Positions 27,502-36,026 are shown, counted from the first letter of the stretch. The stretch: 41,708 nucleotides of DNA from Deltaproteobacteria bacterium (GCA_016704445.1 JADJAE010000178.1:1-41708), one strand, 5' to 3'. Notes: generated by a model from the letters alone, not told the origin. Made by a program: numbers and translations.

Positions 27502-27930
27502 CAGGTCCGCGGGGTGACATCCCGTTGCGCTCCGTGGCGAGGTGTAAGGGGACTGAGCAGAACGGTTACCACCATAGAGACGAGGCGCTCGCTTCGTCCC
27601 CCCTTCCGAGCCGCGCGCTCCCGGGCCGCTTCCGCGACGTCTGCCGTGCCTGGCGGGTCTCGTCCGGGAGGCTCACCTGGGGGGGACGGAGGTGACGGGC
27701 GTCGAGCGAGGCCGGGCGGACGACGACGACAGGGAGACCACCACCGCGCAAGATGCAGCCAGCGGTAAGCCGCACCTTCGCGTCGATCAAAACGAGGCCC
27801 GCGGAAGGCGCGGAGGAACTTCGCCTCGGTGAAGAGCTGCGGCCGCCTGCGGCACGCGTGCACGCCGCGGTCGGGTGGTGCGCGCCCATGACGGATGTCG
27901 GGCACCGCCGTGATAGCGTCGGCGACAACG
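27502..27930. other. Region without a supported gene
   Basis: About 430 bases between divergent genes. The minus strand shows short protein-like bits (FLRAFRGPRFD, LTAGCILRGGGLPVVVV), but no continuous gene can be built. It may be a decayed gene. There is a run of seven G bases near 27690. Confidence 0.35.
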
Positions 27931-28490
27931 ATGCAAACGCTCGACGAACGGCGCGCGGCGCTGCGGCGCGTGGGGGCCTTCTCGCAGGTCGCGGCTAAGC
28001 GACCTCGACACGCTGCTCTCCTGCCTGCGGTGGCGCACCCTCGCTGCTTAAGCGACGTGCTGTTTCGCGAGGGCGACTACGGCGACGCGCTGGTGCTCGT
28101 CGCCGACGGCGCTCTCGGTGCCGGGTGCGCCGCGGCGAGGCCGACGTGGAGATCGCGCGGGTCGGGGCGGGAGAGCTGGTCGGGGAGATGGCCTGCGTCG
28201 ACCCGGCCCCGCGATCGGCCACCCTCGTCGCGCTCTCCCCGGCGGTGGTGGCCGGAGCTCAGCCGCGACGCGCTGCACGCGATGCGCGTCGGCGCGCCCG
28301 CCCTGTCGGCGCTCGTGGTGGGCGCCGTGATCCGCGAGGTCACCCGACGGCTGCGCGACATCGAGGCCCGCGTCGACCGCAGGTCTCGCCCTCGCGCCCG
28401 CCGCCCTCGCCGCCGTCGCCCGCCTCCGAGCGGCCGCCCGAGCGCTCGGGTCTTCAGCGCCTTTTCGATCGCGTGCGGGGGTGGGCGTGA
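27931..28490 (+). CDS. Cyclic-nucleotide-binding-domain protein 1, frame-broken
   Basis: ATG 27931: MQTLDERRAALRRVGAFSQ, then pieces in different frames: LSDLDTLLSCLRWRTLAA, DVLFREGDYGDALVLVADG (the cNMP-fold beta roll), EIARVGAGELVGEMACVD and PRSATLVALSP (phosphate-binding cassette region, GE...A...PRSAT), and ELSRDALHAM. These match a single cNMP/Crp-type domain. At least five frame changes are needed, so it may be a pseudogene or a badly sequenced stretch. The end GLQRLFDRVRGWA overlaps the next cNMP gene (GTGA, 28487-28490). Confidence 0.55.
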
Positions 28491-29095
28491 GCGTCCTCGC
28501 CGCGTTGCGCGCGCTGCCTGCGCTGCGGGAGTACTCGGACGCCGAGCTGGCGGTGCTGGTCACGGCCGCCATCGAGCAGCGCATGTCGCCGGGCACGATC
28601 CTGTGCCGCGAGGGCGAGGTCGGGCGCTCCTGCTTCCTGGTGGTGTCGGGCGAGGCCGAGGTGGTGCGGGCCGCCGCGGAGGGCGAGCGGGTCCTGGCGA
28701 CCATCGCCCCCGGAACCTTCATCGGCCAGATCGCCCTGGTCGACCGAGGCCCACGCTCGGCGACGGTGCGCGGGCGCACGGAGGGCGTGACGCTGGAGCT
28801 GTCCCGCGACGTCTTCGAGCGCCTGCTCTCCGCGTGCAGCCCGCTGGCGCTGCGCTTCCAGGGAGTGCATCGCGGTGGCGGGCATCCGGCAGCTCCGCGC
28901 GGCCACCGGGGCTGGCGCGCCTGCTCGCGCAGGCCGAAGCGCGGCGCAGCGTGGCGCCAGTAGGCGCTGGGCGGGAGATGCTCTCGTATATCCAGACGGC
29001 GGCCACGAGTGGGTGTCTCGCTCGACGACCTCGACGCCGTGGAGGTGGTCGCCCTCGAGGGCGTCGAGGCCCGCGGGGCAAGGCGCAGGCGCTGA
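28487..29095 (+). CDS. Cyclic-nucleotide-binding-domain protein 2
   Basis: From GTG 28487, overlapping the preceding stop: REYSDAELAVLVTAAIEQRM, then TILCREGEVGRSCFLVVSG, FIGQIALVDRGPRSATVR (the phosphate-binding cassette) and LELSRDVFERLL, a clean cNMP-binding domain. From about 28865 the C-terminus is spread over three frames (GIRQLRAATG, LLAQAEARRSVAPVG, SLDDLDAVEVVALEGV) and ends at 29093-29095; about 200 residues. No DNA-binding helix-turn-helix is visible, so it is probably not a Crp-type regulator. Two coupled cNMP-domain proteins in a row suggest a sensing unit. Confidence 0.65.
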
Positions 29096-29216
29096 CGCCA
29101 GGCCCTGGGGCGGCGACCTTCCGCCTCGCCGTCGAGGGGCGCGCGGCGGAGCAGCATCATGTCGAGGGCGTAATTCTGATGCAGCTTCCACGGCGCGACC
29201 GTGGTGGGGATGTCCC

Positions 29217-30100
29217 CTACCCGACCACCGTGGGCATCCCCAGCTCGCGTCGGATCGGGTCGAGGTCCAGCATCCTTCCCCCCGGCATCCCTTCCGACTG
29301 CCCACGGCGCTCCAGGCCTCGCAGCCACGCCTCCACCGCCGCTCGCCCCTCCGGGGTCTTCACCCGCTGCCGGGGGACGCCGCCCACCTCCGGCAGCTCG
29401 CGATCCAGCGCGTCCCGCAGCGCCTGCTCCGTGAGTTCGACCACCGCGCTCATCGCCTCCTCCTGCGACGCCTTCAACGGCCGGTTGGAGATCACCACCG
29501 TCTCGTCGGCCTCCTCCTTCCTTCGGGCGAAGCCGTCCTCCTTCCACGGCGCCCGGACCGTTCGCGAGACCTCCTTCGGGCGCTCTCCCACGATCGCCTC
29601 GATGCGATCGAACAGCCGCTCCACCCTGGCCGGCGAGCTCGCCCTCACCACCCACTGCCTGCCCTCTCTCGCCAGGCTCCCGAGATCCTCCCCCCCGGGC
29701 GCCAGCGGCGACGGCGTGCTCGCCATCCAGCTCCAGCGACGCTCGCCGGCCTCCACCATGTCGCCCGCGGCGCCCATCCGCGAGGCGACCGTGGCCACGG
29801 CGGTCTTGAGCTTCACCACCACGTCGCAGAACTCCACGCAGTCGCCCTCGCTGGTGCCAAGAAACACCCGCATCGGCTTCTGCGCCGCGCGCACCTCCTC
29901 GGCCATCCTCACCAGCACCCCGTACGCGATGCCCCAGTGAGCCGCAGCCCCGCCGAGGGCGCCGCCGGGTCGACGGACGCGGTAAGCTTCTTCAGCGCCG
30001 CGAGGGTCGAGCGCAACGCGGCCACGAAGCGGGCGGGGTCCACCTCGGCGAAGTGATCGGCCACGGAGAAGACGCTGGGGGAAGATCCACCGGCCGTCAT
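29217..30100 (-). CDS. Hypothetical protein, second gene of unknown operon
   Basis: ATG 30100 overlaps the upstream stop (ATGA). It begins MTAGGSSPSVFSVADHF, then PARFVAALRSTLAALKKL. After a frame change near 29950 at GGGCGCCGCCGGG it continues through IAYGVLVRMAEEVRAAQK, VEFCDVVVKLKTAVATVASR and WVVRASSPARVERLFDRI, and ends LGMPTVVG at 29217; about 294 residues. Mostly helical and soluble, family unknown. It is translationally coupled to the larger unknown gene before it. Confidence 0.6.
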
Positions 30101-31653
30101 CGCGCGGGGAGGATCAGCCCGAAGCCTCTGGCCCATCGGGTGAGCTGTGCGAGCTGCGCGTCGCCCCAGCCGAGCACGGTGTATCGGGTGTGGTCGAAGA
30201 CGTCCTCCATGAGGACGGTTCCGGCGGCGCGGTCGACGGAGATCACGTCCGCGAGGATCACCCTCGCCTTCGCGAGCCGCAGCCGCGCAGCGCGGGAGGC
30301 GGCATCGGTGGCGCTCCGGTCGCGGGCGTCGTCGTCGAGGCCCGTGCGGCCGTTCTTTCTCGGGCGGAAGAGGGAGGTCCAGGTCGGCACCAGCGAGGTC
30401 CCGAGGTGCGGGGACAGTCCCGGGCCGTCGTCGCGGGTGAAGGTCCGTCCCAGCAGCGCGAAGCCCGTCTCTCGGATGGCGGCCTCGAACTCGTCGAGGT
30501 GCTCGTTGTTGTAGCGCTCCTTCCATTCGCCGAGGAAGCGCGCGGTGCCCGCCTCCTCGGCGGAGTCCATCGCGTCCGGCGCCTCCAGCGCCGCGTCGGG
30601 GTCGTCTTCGTCGCGGTACGCCGGGTGCGGGTGCTCGACGATCACCCGGGTCTTCCCCACGGCTCCATCGAGCTCGTACCGCTCCGAGCACCGCGCCAGC
30701 TCGTCGAAGATCGCGTCGCCGTGCTTCTCCAGGAAGCGCGTCACGGCCTCCACGAGCACCGCCGCCCGGAGGACGTCCTCGCGGGTGACGGCGCGCGGTG
30801 AGCCCTCGGGCGAGGAGCACATCAACCACGGCACCCCCGACGGACCAGCGAGCGGCCATCGGCGCCGACGGATCTCCGCCAGGAACTCGGGTGGCATCTC
30901 GCTCGCGGCGTCGAACTGCACGGCGAGCGCCGGGGGAATCGCAGCCATCGCCGTTCCGGGCGGCGACGCGTCCCGGGCGGCGCGCAGGAAGGCCATGAAG
31001 GTCTCGGCGGAGTCGAAGCAGAGCAGACCGTAGCTCTCGCGGATCTGTCCCACGACGCTGACGCAGGCGTTGCGGAGTCCGACCGCCGGGGCGTCGACGC
31101 GGAGCACGTCGGAGTCGGAGGGGACGAGGTTCCAGGGGCCGAGCCGGTAGAGGGCAGCGGCTGCGGTGAAGAAGCGGGCGACCAGGGCGGGGTCGTCCTC
31201 CGCGAGGTCGACGATCTCCTCCAGGGGACTGCCGGCCTCCTGCGAGCGCGCCTGCGCGAGCGCCTCGGCGAGCTCGACCAGCGCCCCGGTGGCCTCGGGC
31301 ACCGGTCCCACCGCGACGGGCACGCCCGTCCCGACGAGCGCGACGACGGAGGGAAGCGCCCTCGGGTCCGACACCCGCAGGCGCTGCGGGGGAGGCGCCT
31401 TCCCAGACGCGAGCGCATCGCGAAGGACCTCCGCCATCGCCGCGATGGGCGCCGTGCGGGGGACCGGGGCCGCCGCGACGACGTAGGGCCCGTTCATCCA
31501 GAAGATGAAGTCGAGCTCCGCCACGTCGCGCACCGCGAAGCCGAGCGGCGCCGGGAGGCGGGTGCCGGCCCACTCGACGGACGACACTCGCGGAGAGGGA
31601 CCCCGGCGGCGGAGCGGGACGGCGATGGGGGCTTTCCTGGCGCGTGGGCTCAT
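30097..31653 (-). CDS. Hypothetical protein, first gene of unknown operon
   Basis: Intact 518-residue protein when started at ATG 31653 (MSPRARKAPIAVPLRRRG). The frame extends further upstream but loses sense there. Recognisable stretches are ELDFIFWMNGPYVVAA, LGPWNLVPSDSDVLRVDAP, CVSVVGQIRESYGLLCFDS and, at the C-terminus, TVLMEDVFDHTRYTVLGW. Strand-rich and mixed alpha/beta; no signal peptide or catalytic motif that I know. It resembles domain-of-unknown-function proteins seen with SEC-C or plasmid pRiA4b-type proteins, but that is only an impression. Its stop overlaps the start of the 30100 gene. Confidence 0.65.
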   Translation of the reverse strand: MSPRARKAPIAVPLRRRGPSPRVSSVEWAGTRLPAPLGFAVRDVAELDFIFWMNGPYVVAAAPVPRTAPIAAMAEVLRDALASGKAPPPQRLRVSDPRALPSVVALVGTGVPVAVGPVPEATGALVELAEALAQARSQEAGSPLEEIVDLAEDDPALVARFFTAAAALYRLGPWNLVPSDSDVLRVDAPAVGLRNACVSVVGQIRESYGLLCFDSAETFMAFLRAARDASPPGTAMAAIPPALAVQFDAASEMPPEFLAEIRRRRWPLAGPSGVPWLMCSSPEGSPRAVTREDVLRAAVLVEAVTRFLEKHGDAIFDELARCSERYELDGAVGKTRVIVEHPHPAYRDEDDPDAALEAPDAMDSAEEAGTARFLGEWKERYNNEHLDEFEAAIRETGFALLGRTFTRDDGPGLSPHLGTSLVPTWTSLFRPRKNGRTGLDDDARDRSATDAASRAARLRLAKARVILADVISVDRAAGTVLMEDVFDHTRYTVLGWGDAQLAQLTRWARGFGLILPAR

Positions 31654-31825
31654 GGGCGACGACGCTCGCATGGACTGCCGGGATGCCTCAACGGCCGTGA
31701 CCCTGGCTGCGCGGGGAGCCGACCTGCTCAGCGTGCCGCGATCCAGGCGCTGGGTGAACACCGACCCGCTGGTCGCTCCCGAGACGGGTGAGCGGAGCAG
31801 CGGGCGCGACCGATGCCGCGCTATC

Positions 31826-32229
31826 CTACGTCTTCTCCATGGCGATACGCCGCAGTTCCGCAGCAACGGCGGCCTTGTCCAGACGGCCCTCCGCGAGGCC
31901 CATGGTCAGCTCGTAGAGGGCGTCCGTCGGCTGGTCCAGGCATTATCCCGTTCAGATCGAGGAAGACAACGGCCGCCAGCATTCCAGCCCGCTTGTTGCC
32001 ATCGACGAAGGGGTGATTGCGTACGATGTGGAAGAGGTACGCCGCGGCCATCGCGAACGGTGCCTCATGAGCAAACCCACCACCGAGCCAGGTCTGCGGC
32101 TGGGCCACGGCTGACTCGAGCAGCCCGAGATCGCGCAGGCCCGCGCCGCCGCCGTGGACCTCAGCGCTGCATCGCGTGGACCTCGAGTACGTCGTCGACG
32201 TCGAGGAAGAGCGGGTCGTCCTCGCTCAC
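31826..32229 (-). CDS. doc: Doc-type Fic toxin, frame-broken
   Basis: GTG 32229 overlaps the antitoxin stop (GTGA). It reads SEDDPLFLDVDDVLEVHAM, then after a frame change near 32155, GLRDLGLLESAVAQPQTWLG, and the Doc signature HPFVDGNKRAGML, the form of the Fic loop HxFx(D/A)(G)NKR found in Doc kinases. After another change near 31945, DALYELTMGLAEGRLD and the stop at 31826-31828. About 134 residues, normal for Doc. Doc toxins phosphorylate elongation factor Tu and halt translation. Both shifts look like one-base errors, since the motifs on each side are well conserved. Confidence 0.8.
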
Positions 32230-32450
32230 TTCGCGAGCTTCCTCAGCGTCTCGTCGTGGACGGCCATCATCCGTCGGGTCGACTCGCGGACGCGCTCCTT
32301 CTTGGTGAGCTTCACCGGCCGGATGATGAGCGCCTCGCCGTCGGTCCTGACCTCAAGCTCGGTGTCCTTGTCGATGTCGAGCAGCTCGAGAATGGGGCGC
32401 TCGATGATGAGGCCGAGACTGTTGCCGACGGCGGAGAGCTTCTTGATCAT
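32226..32450 (-). CDS. AbrB/MazE-family antitoxin of Doc
   Basis: Intact 74-residue protein from ATG 32450: MIKKLSAVGNSLGLIIERPI, then LLDIDKDTELEVRTDG and ALIIRPVKLTKKER. This is the swapped-hairpin AbrB/SpoVT fold that binds DNA, followed by a basic/helical tail (RRMMAVHDETLRKLAK) suited to bind the toxin. It replaces the Phd antitoxin more usual with Doc. It probably represses its own operon. Confidence 0.85.
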   Translation of the reverse strand: MIKKLSAVGNSLGLIIERPILELLDIDKDTELEVRTDGEALIIRPVKLTKKERVRESTRRMMAVHDETLRKLAK

Positions 32451-32910
32451 GGCGCCCTCGTGGTACGTCGGTACGAACGACGTGCCAACCGGAGGGGACC
32501 CCCTCGGATCGTGCTGATCAAGCTCGCCGAGGGGGGTTCGTTTGGAACATCACCCAGCGTGATCAGCCAGGTCGAGATCCCCATCGACTACCGTGACCAC
32601 GCTCACGCGTCGACCACTTCGTCGCCACGCGCCGCGGAGAGGGAGCCAGCGACAGCACCATCCACAAGGAGCTCACCGTCCTGCGGAAGGCGCTCAAGCT
32701 CGCGAAGCGTCACGGGCTCTGGGAGGGTGACCTCGAGAAGGTGCTGCCGACGCGGTTCAGCCCGGCGTACAAGCCCGTGGAGCGGTGGCTCCCGCGCGAG
32801 GAGGTGGCGCTCCTGATGAAGGTTCTGCCGGTGCATCGAGCCGCGGTCGTAGGGTTCAGCGTCGCGACCTCCGCCGAGTGGGGCTGCGTGGAGCGGCGCG
32901 ACAGGAGGAC

Positions 32911-32942
32911 CTAGTACCTCATCGCAAGAGTTCTGACGGGTT
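32911..32942. repeat. Left terminal inverted repeat of IS630 element
   Basis: Includes the TA target at 32912-32913. The inner edge touches the transposase stop codon. Confidence 0.85.
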
Positions 32943-34105
32943 CAGGCTGCCACCGTTCGGGCGACCTCCTCTCCGCTGATCTCCTCCCGGTTCTTCTCCA
33001 ACTGCCGATAGACTTTGCCGAGCTTCTTCCGCGCTCGCTCGACGGTGAACATCCACTCGATTCGCGCGCCGGACTCATTGCGCGCCTTCTCCCACGCGGC
33101 GATCTCACTTCGGACCAGGGCGACATCGGGGATGCGGCGATCGAGGCACTGCTTCTTCAGCACGCCGATCTCGATCTCCACCATGTTCAACCAGCTCGCG
33201 TGCTTGGGCACGTAGTGGAACTCGATCCGCCGCAGGATTCGTCGTGCCTCGGCCGGGTCGAAGGTGTCGTAGAGCGCCGCGGCGCTGTGCGTCGAGAGGT
33301 TGTCGAGCACCACGCGCACGCACTCCGCCTCCGCGTAGTGCAGGTCCACCAGCTCCCGCACGAACACCGCGAAGTCCGCGTTTGTGCGCCGCGCGGTGAC
33401 CTTCACGTGACGCCACGGCCGGTTCACGTCCACGCATACGAACAGGTTGGCCGTCCCGTGCCGCACGTACTCGCAGTCGTACCGCCGCAACTTGCCGGGC
33501 TCGGGCGGCAGCGGCACGCGGGACTCCCCGATCAACTGGATCGGCGACTCGTCCAACGACACCACTGGCCGCTTTGGGTCCGCGGGTGCCGCGTACAGAT
33601 CGAGCACGTCCTCCATGCGCGCGACGTACTCGCTGTTGACCTTCGGGATGCACCACATCTTCTCCCGCCAGGGCTTGAGCCTGTTCTCCGAGAGCCGGCG
33701 CCCGACGGTGTCGCCACTCAACCCGTCGTGCGGCGTGAGGCGCACCATCTCGTCCGCTAGCAGGTCGAGCGTCCACGACGCCCGCCCCTCCGGCGGTGCG
33801 GCGCACGCGGTGGCGATCAACAGCACCTCCTCGGCCCCCGAAAGCTTGCGAGGACCGCCCGAGCGAGGCGCATCGCGCAGGGCGACCTCGAGCCCCTCCT
33901 CCACGAAGCATCGCTTCGTCCGGTAGACCGTCGCCTCACTGGTACCCACCACGCGCGCGATCTCGGCATCGGTGGCGCCCCCCTCGGCGGCGAGCAGCAA
34001 CTGCGCCCGCTTGACCTCGCGGAGCTTGGGTCGGCCGCGCGAGATCAGGCCCTCCAGGGTGGCGCGTTCCTCGTCGCCCAAGGTGATGCGATACCGTACG
34101 TTCAT
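32942..34105 (-). CDS. IS630-family transposase
   Basis: Intact 387-residue DDE transposase from ATG 34105. The N-terminal helix-turn-helix region is ATDAEIARVVGTSEATVYRT, followed by the winged domain ALRDAPRSGGPRKLSG. The catalytic core shows VVSLDESPIQL (first Asp), CVRVVLDNLSTHSA (second Asp) and WLNMVEIEIGVLKKQCL (Glu), the DDE triad of the IS630/Tc1-mariner superfamily. It cuts and joins DNA at TA sites. Unlike most long genes here it has no frame change. Confidence 0.92.
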   Translation of the reverse strand: MNVRYRITLGDEERATLEGLISRGRPKLREVKRAQLLLAAEGGATDAEIARVVGTSEATVYRTKRCFVEEGLEVALRDAPRSGGPRKLSGAEEVLLIATACAAPPEGRASWTLDLLADEMVRLTPHDGLSGDTVGRRLSENRLKPWREKMWCIPKVNSEYVARMEDVLDLYAAPADPKRPVVSLDESPIQLIGESRVPLPPEPGKLRRYDCEYVRHGTANLFVCVDVNRPWRHVKVTARRTNADFAVFVRELVDLHYAEAECVRVVLDNLSTHSAAALYDTFDPAEARRILRRIEFHYVPKHASWLNMVEIEIGVLKKQCLDRRIPDVALVRSEIAAWEKARNESGARIEWMFTVERARKKLGKVYRQLEKNREEISGEEVARTVAA

Positions 34106-34148
34106 CGGGCGAATCCTCCGCCCGCAGCGGAGCTCTCGCCGGAGGACG

Positions 34149-34415
34149 ATGTCGAGCGCGAACGACGATGTGCCGCGGTGGACCGCGAAGCAGGGCCAGT
34201 ACCTGGCGTACCTCTACGCCTACGCGACGTTGAACGGGCGGGCGCCTGCGGAGCGCGACATGGAGCAGTTCTTTCGCTGCACCGCTCCTAGCGTTCACAC
34301 CATGATCAAGACGCTGGAGCGCGAAGGCCTCATTCGCCGTCAGCCCGGCGTGGCTCGCTCCATCGAGTTGCTCGTCGCGCCCGAGGCGTTGCCAATCCTT
34401 CGCCGCCCCGCATGA
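34149..34415 (+). CDS. Winged-helix passenger protein of the IS element
   Basis: ATG 34149 is preceded by GGAGGA at 34141-34146, a strong ribosome-binding site. The 88-residue product reads WTAKQGQYLAYLYAYATLNG and FFRCTAPSVHTMIKTLEREG, which is a LexA/MarR-like winged helix. It is divergent from the transposase and lies inside the inverted repeats, so it moves with the element. It may regulate transposition or simply be cargo. No catalytic site is seen. Confidence 0.8.
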   Translation: MSSANDDVPRWTAKQGQYLAYLYAYATLNGRAPAERDMEQFFRCTAPSVHTMIKTLEREGLIRRQPGVARSIELLVAPEALPILRRPA

Positions 34416-34422
34416 GCCACGG

Positions 34423-34641
34423 CGCTCGTGGAGGGGAGGAGGCAAAAACCGCAAGGGCGCAAGGGTCGCAAGGGAGGAGCACGAGTGCTTGCCGCAGAGG
34501 ACGGCGCGGTCTCACGAGACGGTGGGCGTGAACGACTCGAGCGCCTGACCGCCCATCCCATCGCCCCCCCGTGACCCCTTTCCCCGTGCCCCTTGCGACC
34601 CTTGCGCCCTTGCGGTTTTTGCCTCCGCCCCTCCACGAGCG
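34423..34641. repeat. Nested inverted repeat, MITE-like, inside the IS
   Basis: Arms 34423-34473 and 34591-34641 are reverse complements over about 51 bases with one mismatch. Each arm contains GGAGGCAAAAACCGC followed by three GCAAGGG-type units. The 117-base centre holds no gene. No target duplication is obvious. It may be a non-autonomous element that jumped into the IS, or a strong hairpin between the passenger gene and the IS end. Confidence 0.8.
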
Positions 34642-34653
34642 TAGAGGCCGCCC

Positions 34654-34685
34654 AACCCGTCAGAACTCTTGCGGCGCGGTACTAG
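34654..34685. repeat. Right terminal inverted repeat of IS630 element
   Basis: Complement of the left end with three mismatches. Includes the TA at 34683-34684. Confidence 0.85.
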
Positions 34686-35258
34686 CGCTCAACGACTCGG
34701 GCGGCCTCGTGCGGCTACGGGGCACCAAGAACCCGCGCCGCTGGCGCAACGTGCCGGTCGTCACGCAGGCCCAGCGCACGCTGCTCGACTTCGTCCGCGA
34801 GCACGCCGACGGCAGCGACGGGCTCCTGTTCAGCACCTGGAGCAACGTCCGTCGCGACCTCCACGACGCCTGCCGCCGCGTCGGCTGCCTGCGCACCGGG
34901 TGCATCGCGGAGGCGGAGGCCACACGGTGGTCTTCGTGCACGCGCGACGACTGCGCCGAAGCGGCGATCGCGCCGTGCTCGCCCAACGACCTGCGGCGCT
35001 CCTTCGCGCACCACCACCTCGACGTCGGGCTGCCCCACGCGCACGTCGCGCGGATGATGGGCCATCGCGACTCGCGCATGGTCGAGCGGGTCTACGGGCG
35101 GCTCGACGACCAGGAGCTCATGACCCAGGCGACCGCCCACGTCCGGCCCGAGCACCGCGTAAAGCAGCCCGATCCCAGTGGGACACATTTGGGACAGACT
35201 CCGCGGTCTGGCGTGGAATCCGTGGACCCCCCTGGAGTCAGGATTCCCTGTGATTGGG

Positions 35259-35321
35259 TGCCCAGAGACGGAGTCGAACCGCCGACACGGGATTTTTCAA
35301 TCCCCTCAAGGCTCTATCCAA
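35259..35321 (-). tRNA. tRNA-Phe (GAA) 3' fragment, probable att site
   Basis: On the minus strand the sequence gives an anticodon arm GGGGATTGAAAAATCCC (GAA anticodon), GTGTC, then the T arm CGGCGGTTCGACTCCG and the acceptor strand TCTCTGGGCA. The D-arm side is only faintly similar (TTGGATAGAGC, with extra bases) and there is no matching 5' acceptor strand, so the gene is incomplete. Relative to a normal tRNA-Phe there is one extra A and one missing C in the anticodon arm. It lies at the 3' end of the integrase gene, the usual place for the attachment site of an island that targets a tRNA. Confidence 0.75.
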
Positions 35322-35339
35322 ATCCCGGGAAAACACGGG

Positions 35340-35858
35340 TCAGGCGCACGAACGGGCATCCTGCTCCAGCGATAGTCCAGCGCGCCACTGGCCAGGGAAG
35401 GTCGTGCCACTCGCCCGGGCGTGCCCCGCGCGAAGCCGAGAGTAGCGACCAGGATCTATGCTCGCTACCTCTGTGACACACGGTCTGGAGGTCAACGCAT
35501 CAACCATCACCGGGCGCACCGGGGGACGAACGAGGGGGCATCCCGAGGGGCTTCGAGGGCGGTGTCCACCGCCGTCCAGTCCCCTCGCCCGGATGGCCTT
35601 CATGAGGGCCGCGTAGGGGGTCTCCGGCACCAGGAGGAGCTCCCAGGCCTTGACGCCAAGAGCCCCGGCCAACGAGATGATCGCAGCGAGGGAGGGAGCT
35701 CGCAGCCCAGCTTCCAACTGCGAAATGTATGGCACCGATACGCCAGCACGCACCGCCAGCCCCGTGGCGCTCATCGCCGGGCGGTGAGCTTCTCGAAGAA
35801 CCCGCAGCCGACGCCCGAAGTGCTGGCAGAACGCTGCATCTACGGCGACCCGGGCCAT
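35340..35858 (-). CDS. XRE-family transcriptional regulator
   Basis: ATG 35858. Residues ~10-75 are an HTH_3/XRE domain: FGRRLRVLREAHRPAM, LAVRAGVSVPYISQLEAGLR and PSLAAIISLAGALGVKAWEL. The helix-turn-helix is complete. The frame continues to 35340, but after about residue 95 (ALMKAIRARGLDGGG) the sequence is proline/arginine-rich and may not belong to the protein, so a frame error or an earlier stop is possible. It is divergent from the lipoprotein at 36027 and may control it. Confidence 0.75.
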   Translation of the reverse strand: MARVAVDAAFCQHFGRRLRVLREAHRPAMSATGLAVRAGVSVPYISQLEAGLRAPSLAAIISLAGALGVKAWELLLVPETPYAALMKAIRARGLDGGGHRPRSPSGCPLVRPPVRPVMVDALTSRPCVTEVASIDPGRYSRLRAGHARASGTTFPGQWRAGLSLEQDARSCA

Positions 35859-36026
35859 GTCCGCCGGACCGTAGACGTGGGTGGCGGGCGTGACTTAGCA
35901 TGGCGCTAATAACGACGGTTGTGATAGGGAGGCATCCATGCGAACGGGACGAACGTGGCAGGGTCGGGCCTCATTTCCGCACGGTGTGTCGGGGACGGAC
36001 GTGAGGCCGTGAACATCGGGGGATTC

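Larger units (their letters stand above)
32914..34682 (-). mobile_element. Complete IS630-family insertion sequence
   Basis: The outer 32 bases at 32911-32942 (CTAGTACC..., ending GAGTTCTGACGGGTT) are the inverted complement of 34654-34685, with three mismatches. TA dinucleotides flank both ends (32912-32913 and 34683-34684), the target duplication expected for IS630/Tc1-mariner elements. Inside are an intact transposase on the minus strand and a divergent small HTH gene, plus a nested inverted repeat. It interrupts the integrase. About 1.77 kb long. Confidence 0.9.
32600..35476 (+). pseudogene. Tyrosine recombinase (integrase) split by IS630 insertion
   Basis: The 5' part (32609-32911) encodes an integrase core-binding domain: VDHFVATRRGEGASDSTIH, TVLRKALKLAKRHGLWEGDL and PVERWLPREEVALLMKVLP. 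The 3' part starts at 34683 with ALNDSGGLVRLRGTKNPRRW and holds the catalytic end: LRRSFAHHHLDVG, then VARMMGHRDSRMVERVYGRL with the tyrosine. When 32914-34682 plus one TA is removed, QEDL joins to ALNDSGG in frame, apart from a shift near 32885. There is no start codon and a stop lies just upstream (32594), so the N-terminus is also lost or frame-broken. The C-terminus (GVEPPTRDFSIP) is translated from the tRNA-Phe fragment, as is common in tRNA-targeting integrases. Inactive. Confidence 0.8.

Noticed and set aside
35259..35321. Functional tRNA-Phe gene
   Set aside because: The 5' acceptor strand and a proper D arm are missing and the anticodon stem carries an indel. It is a 3' fragment, as expected for an attachment site.
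22000..35330. Prophage
   Set aside because: An integrase is present, but no capsid, portal, terminase or tail gene can be read in any frame.
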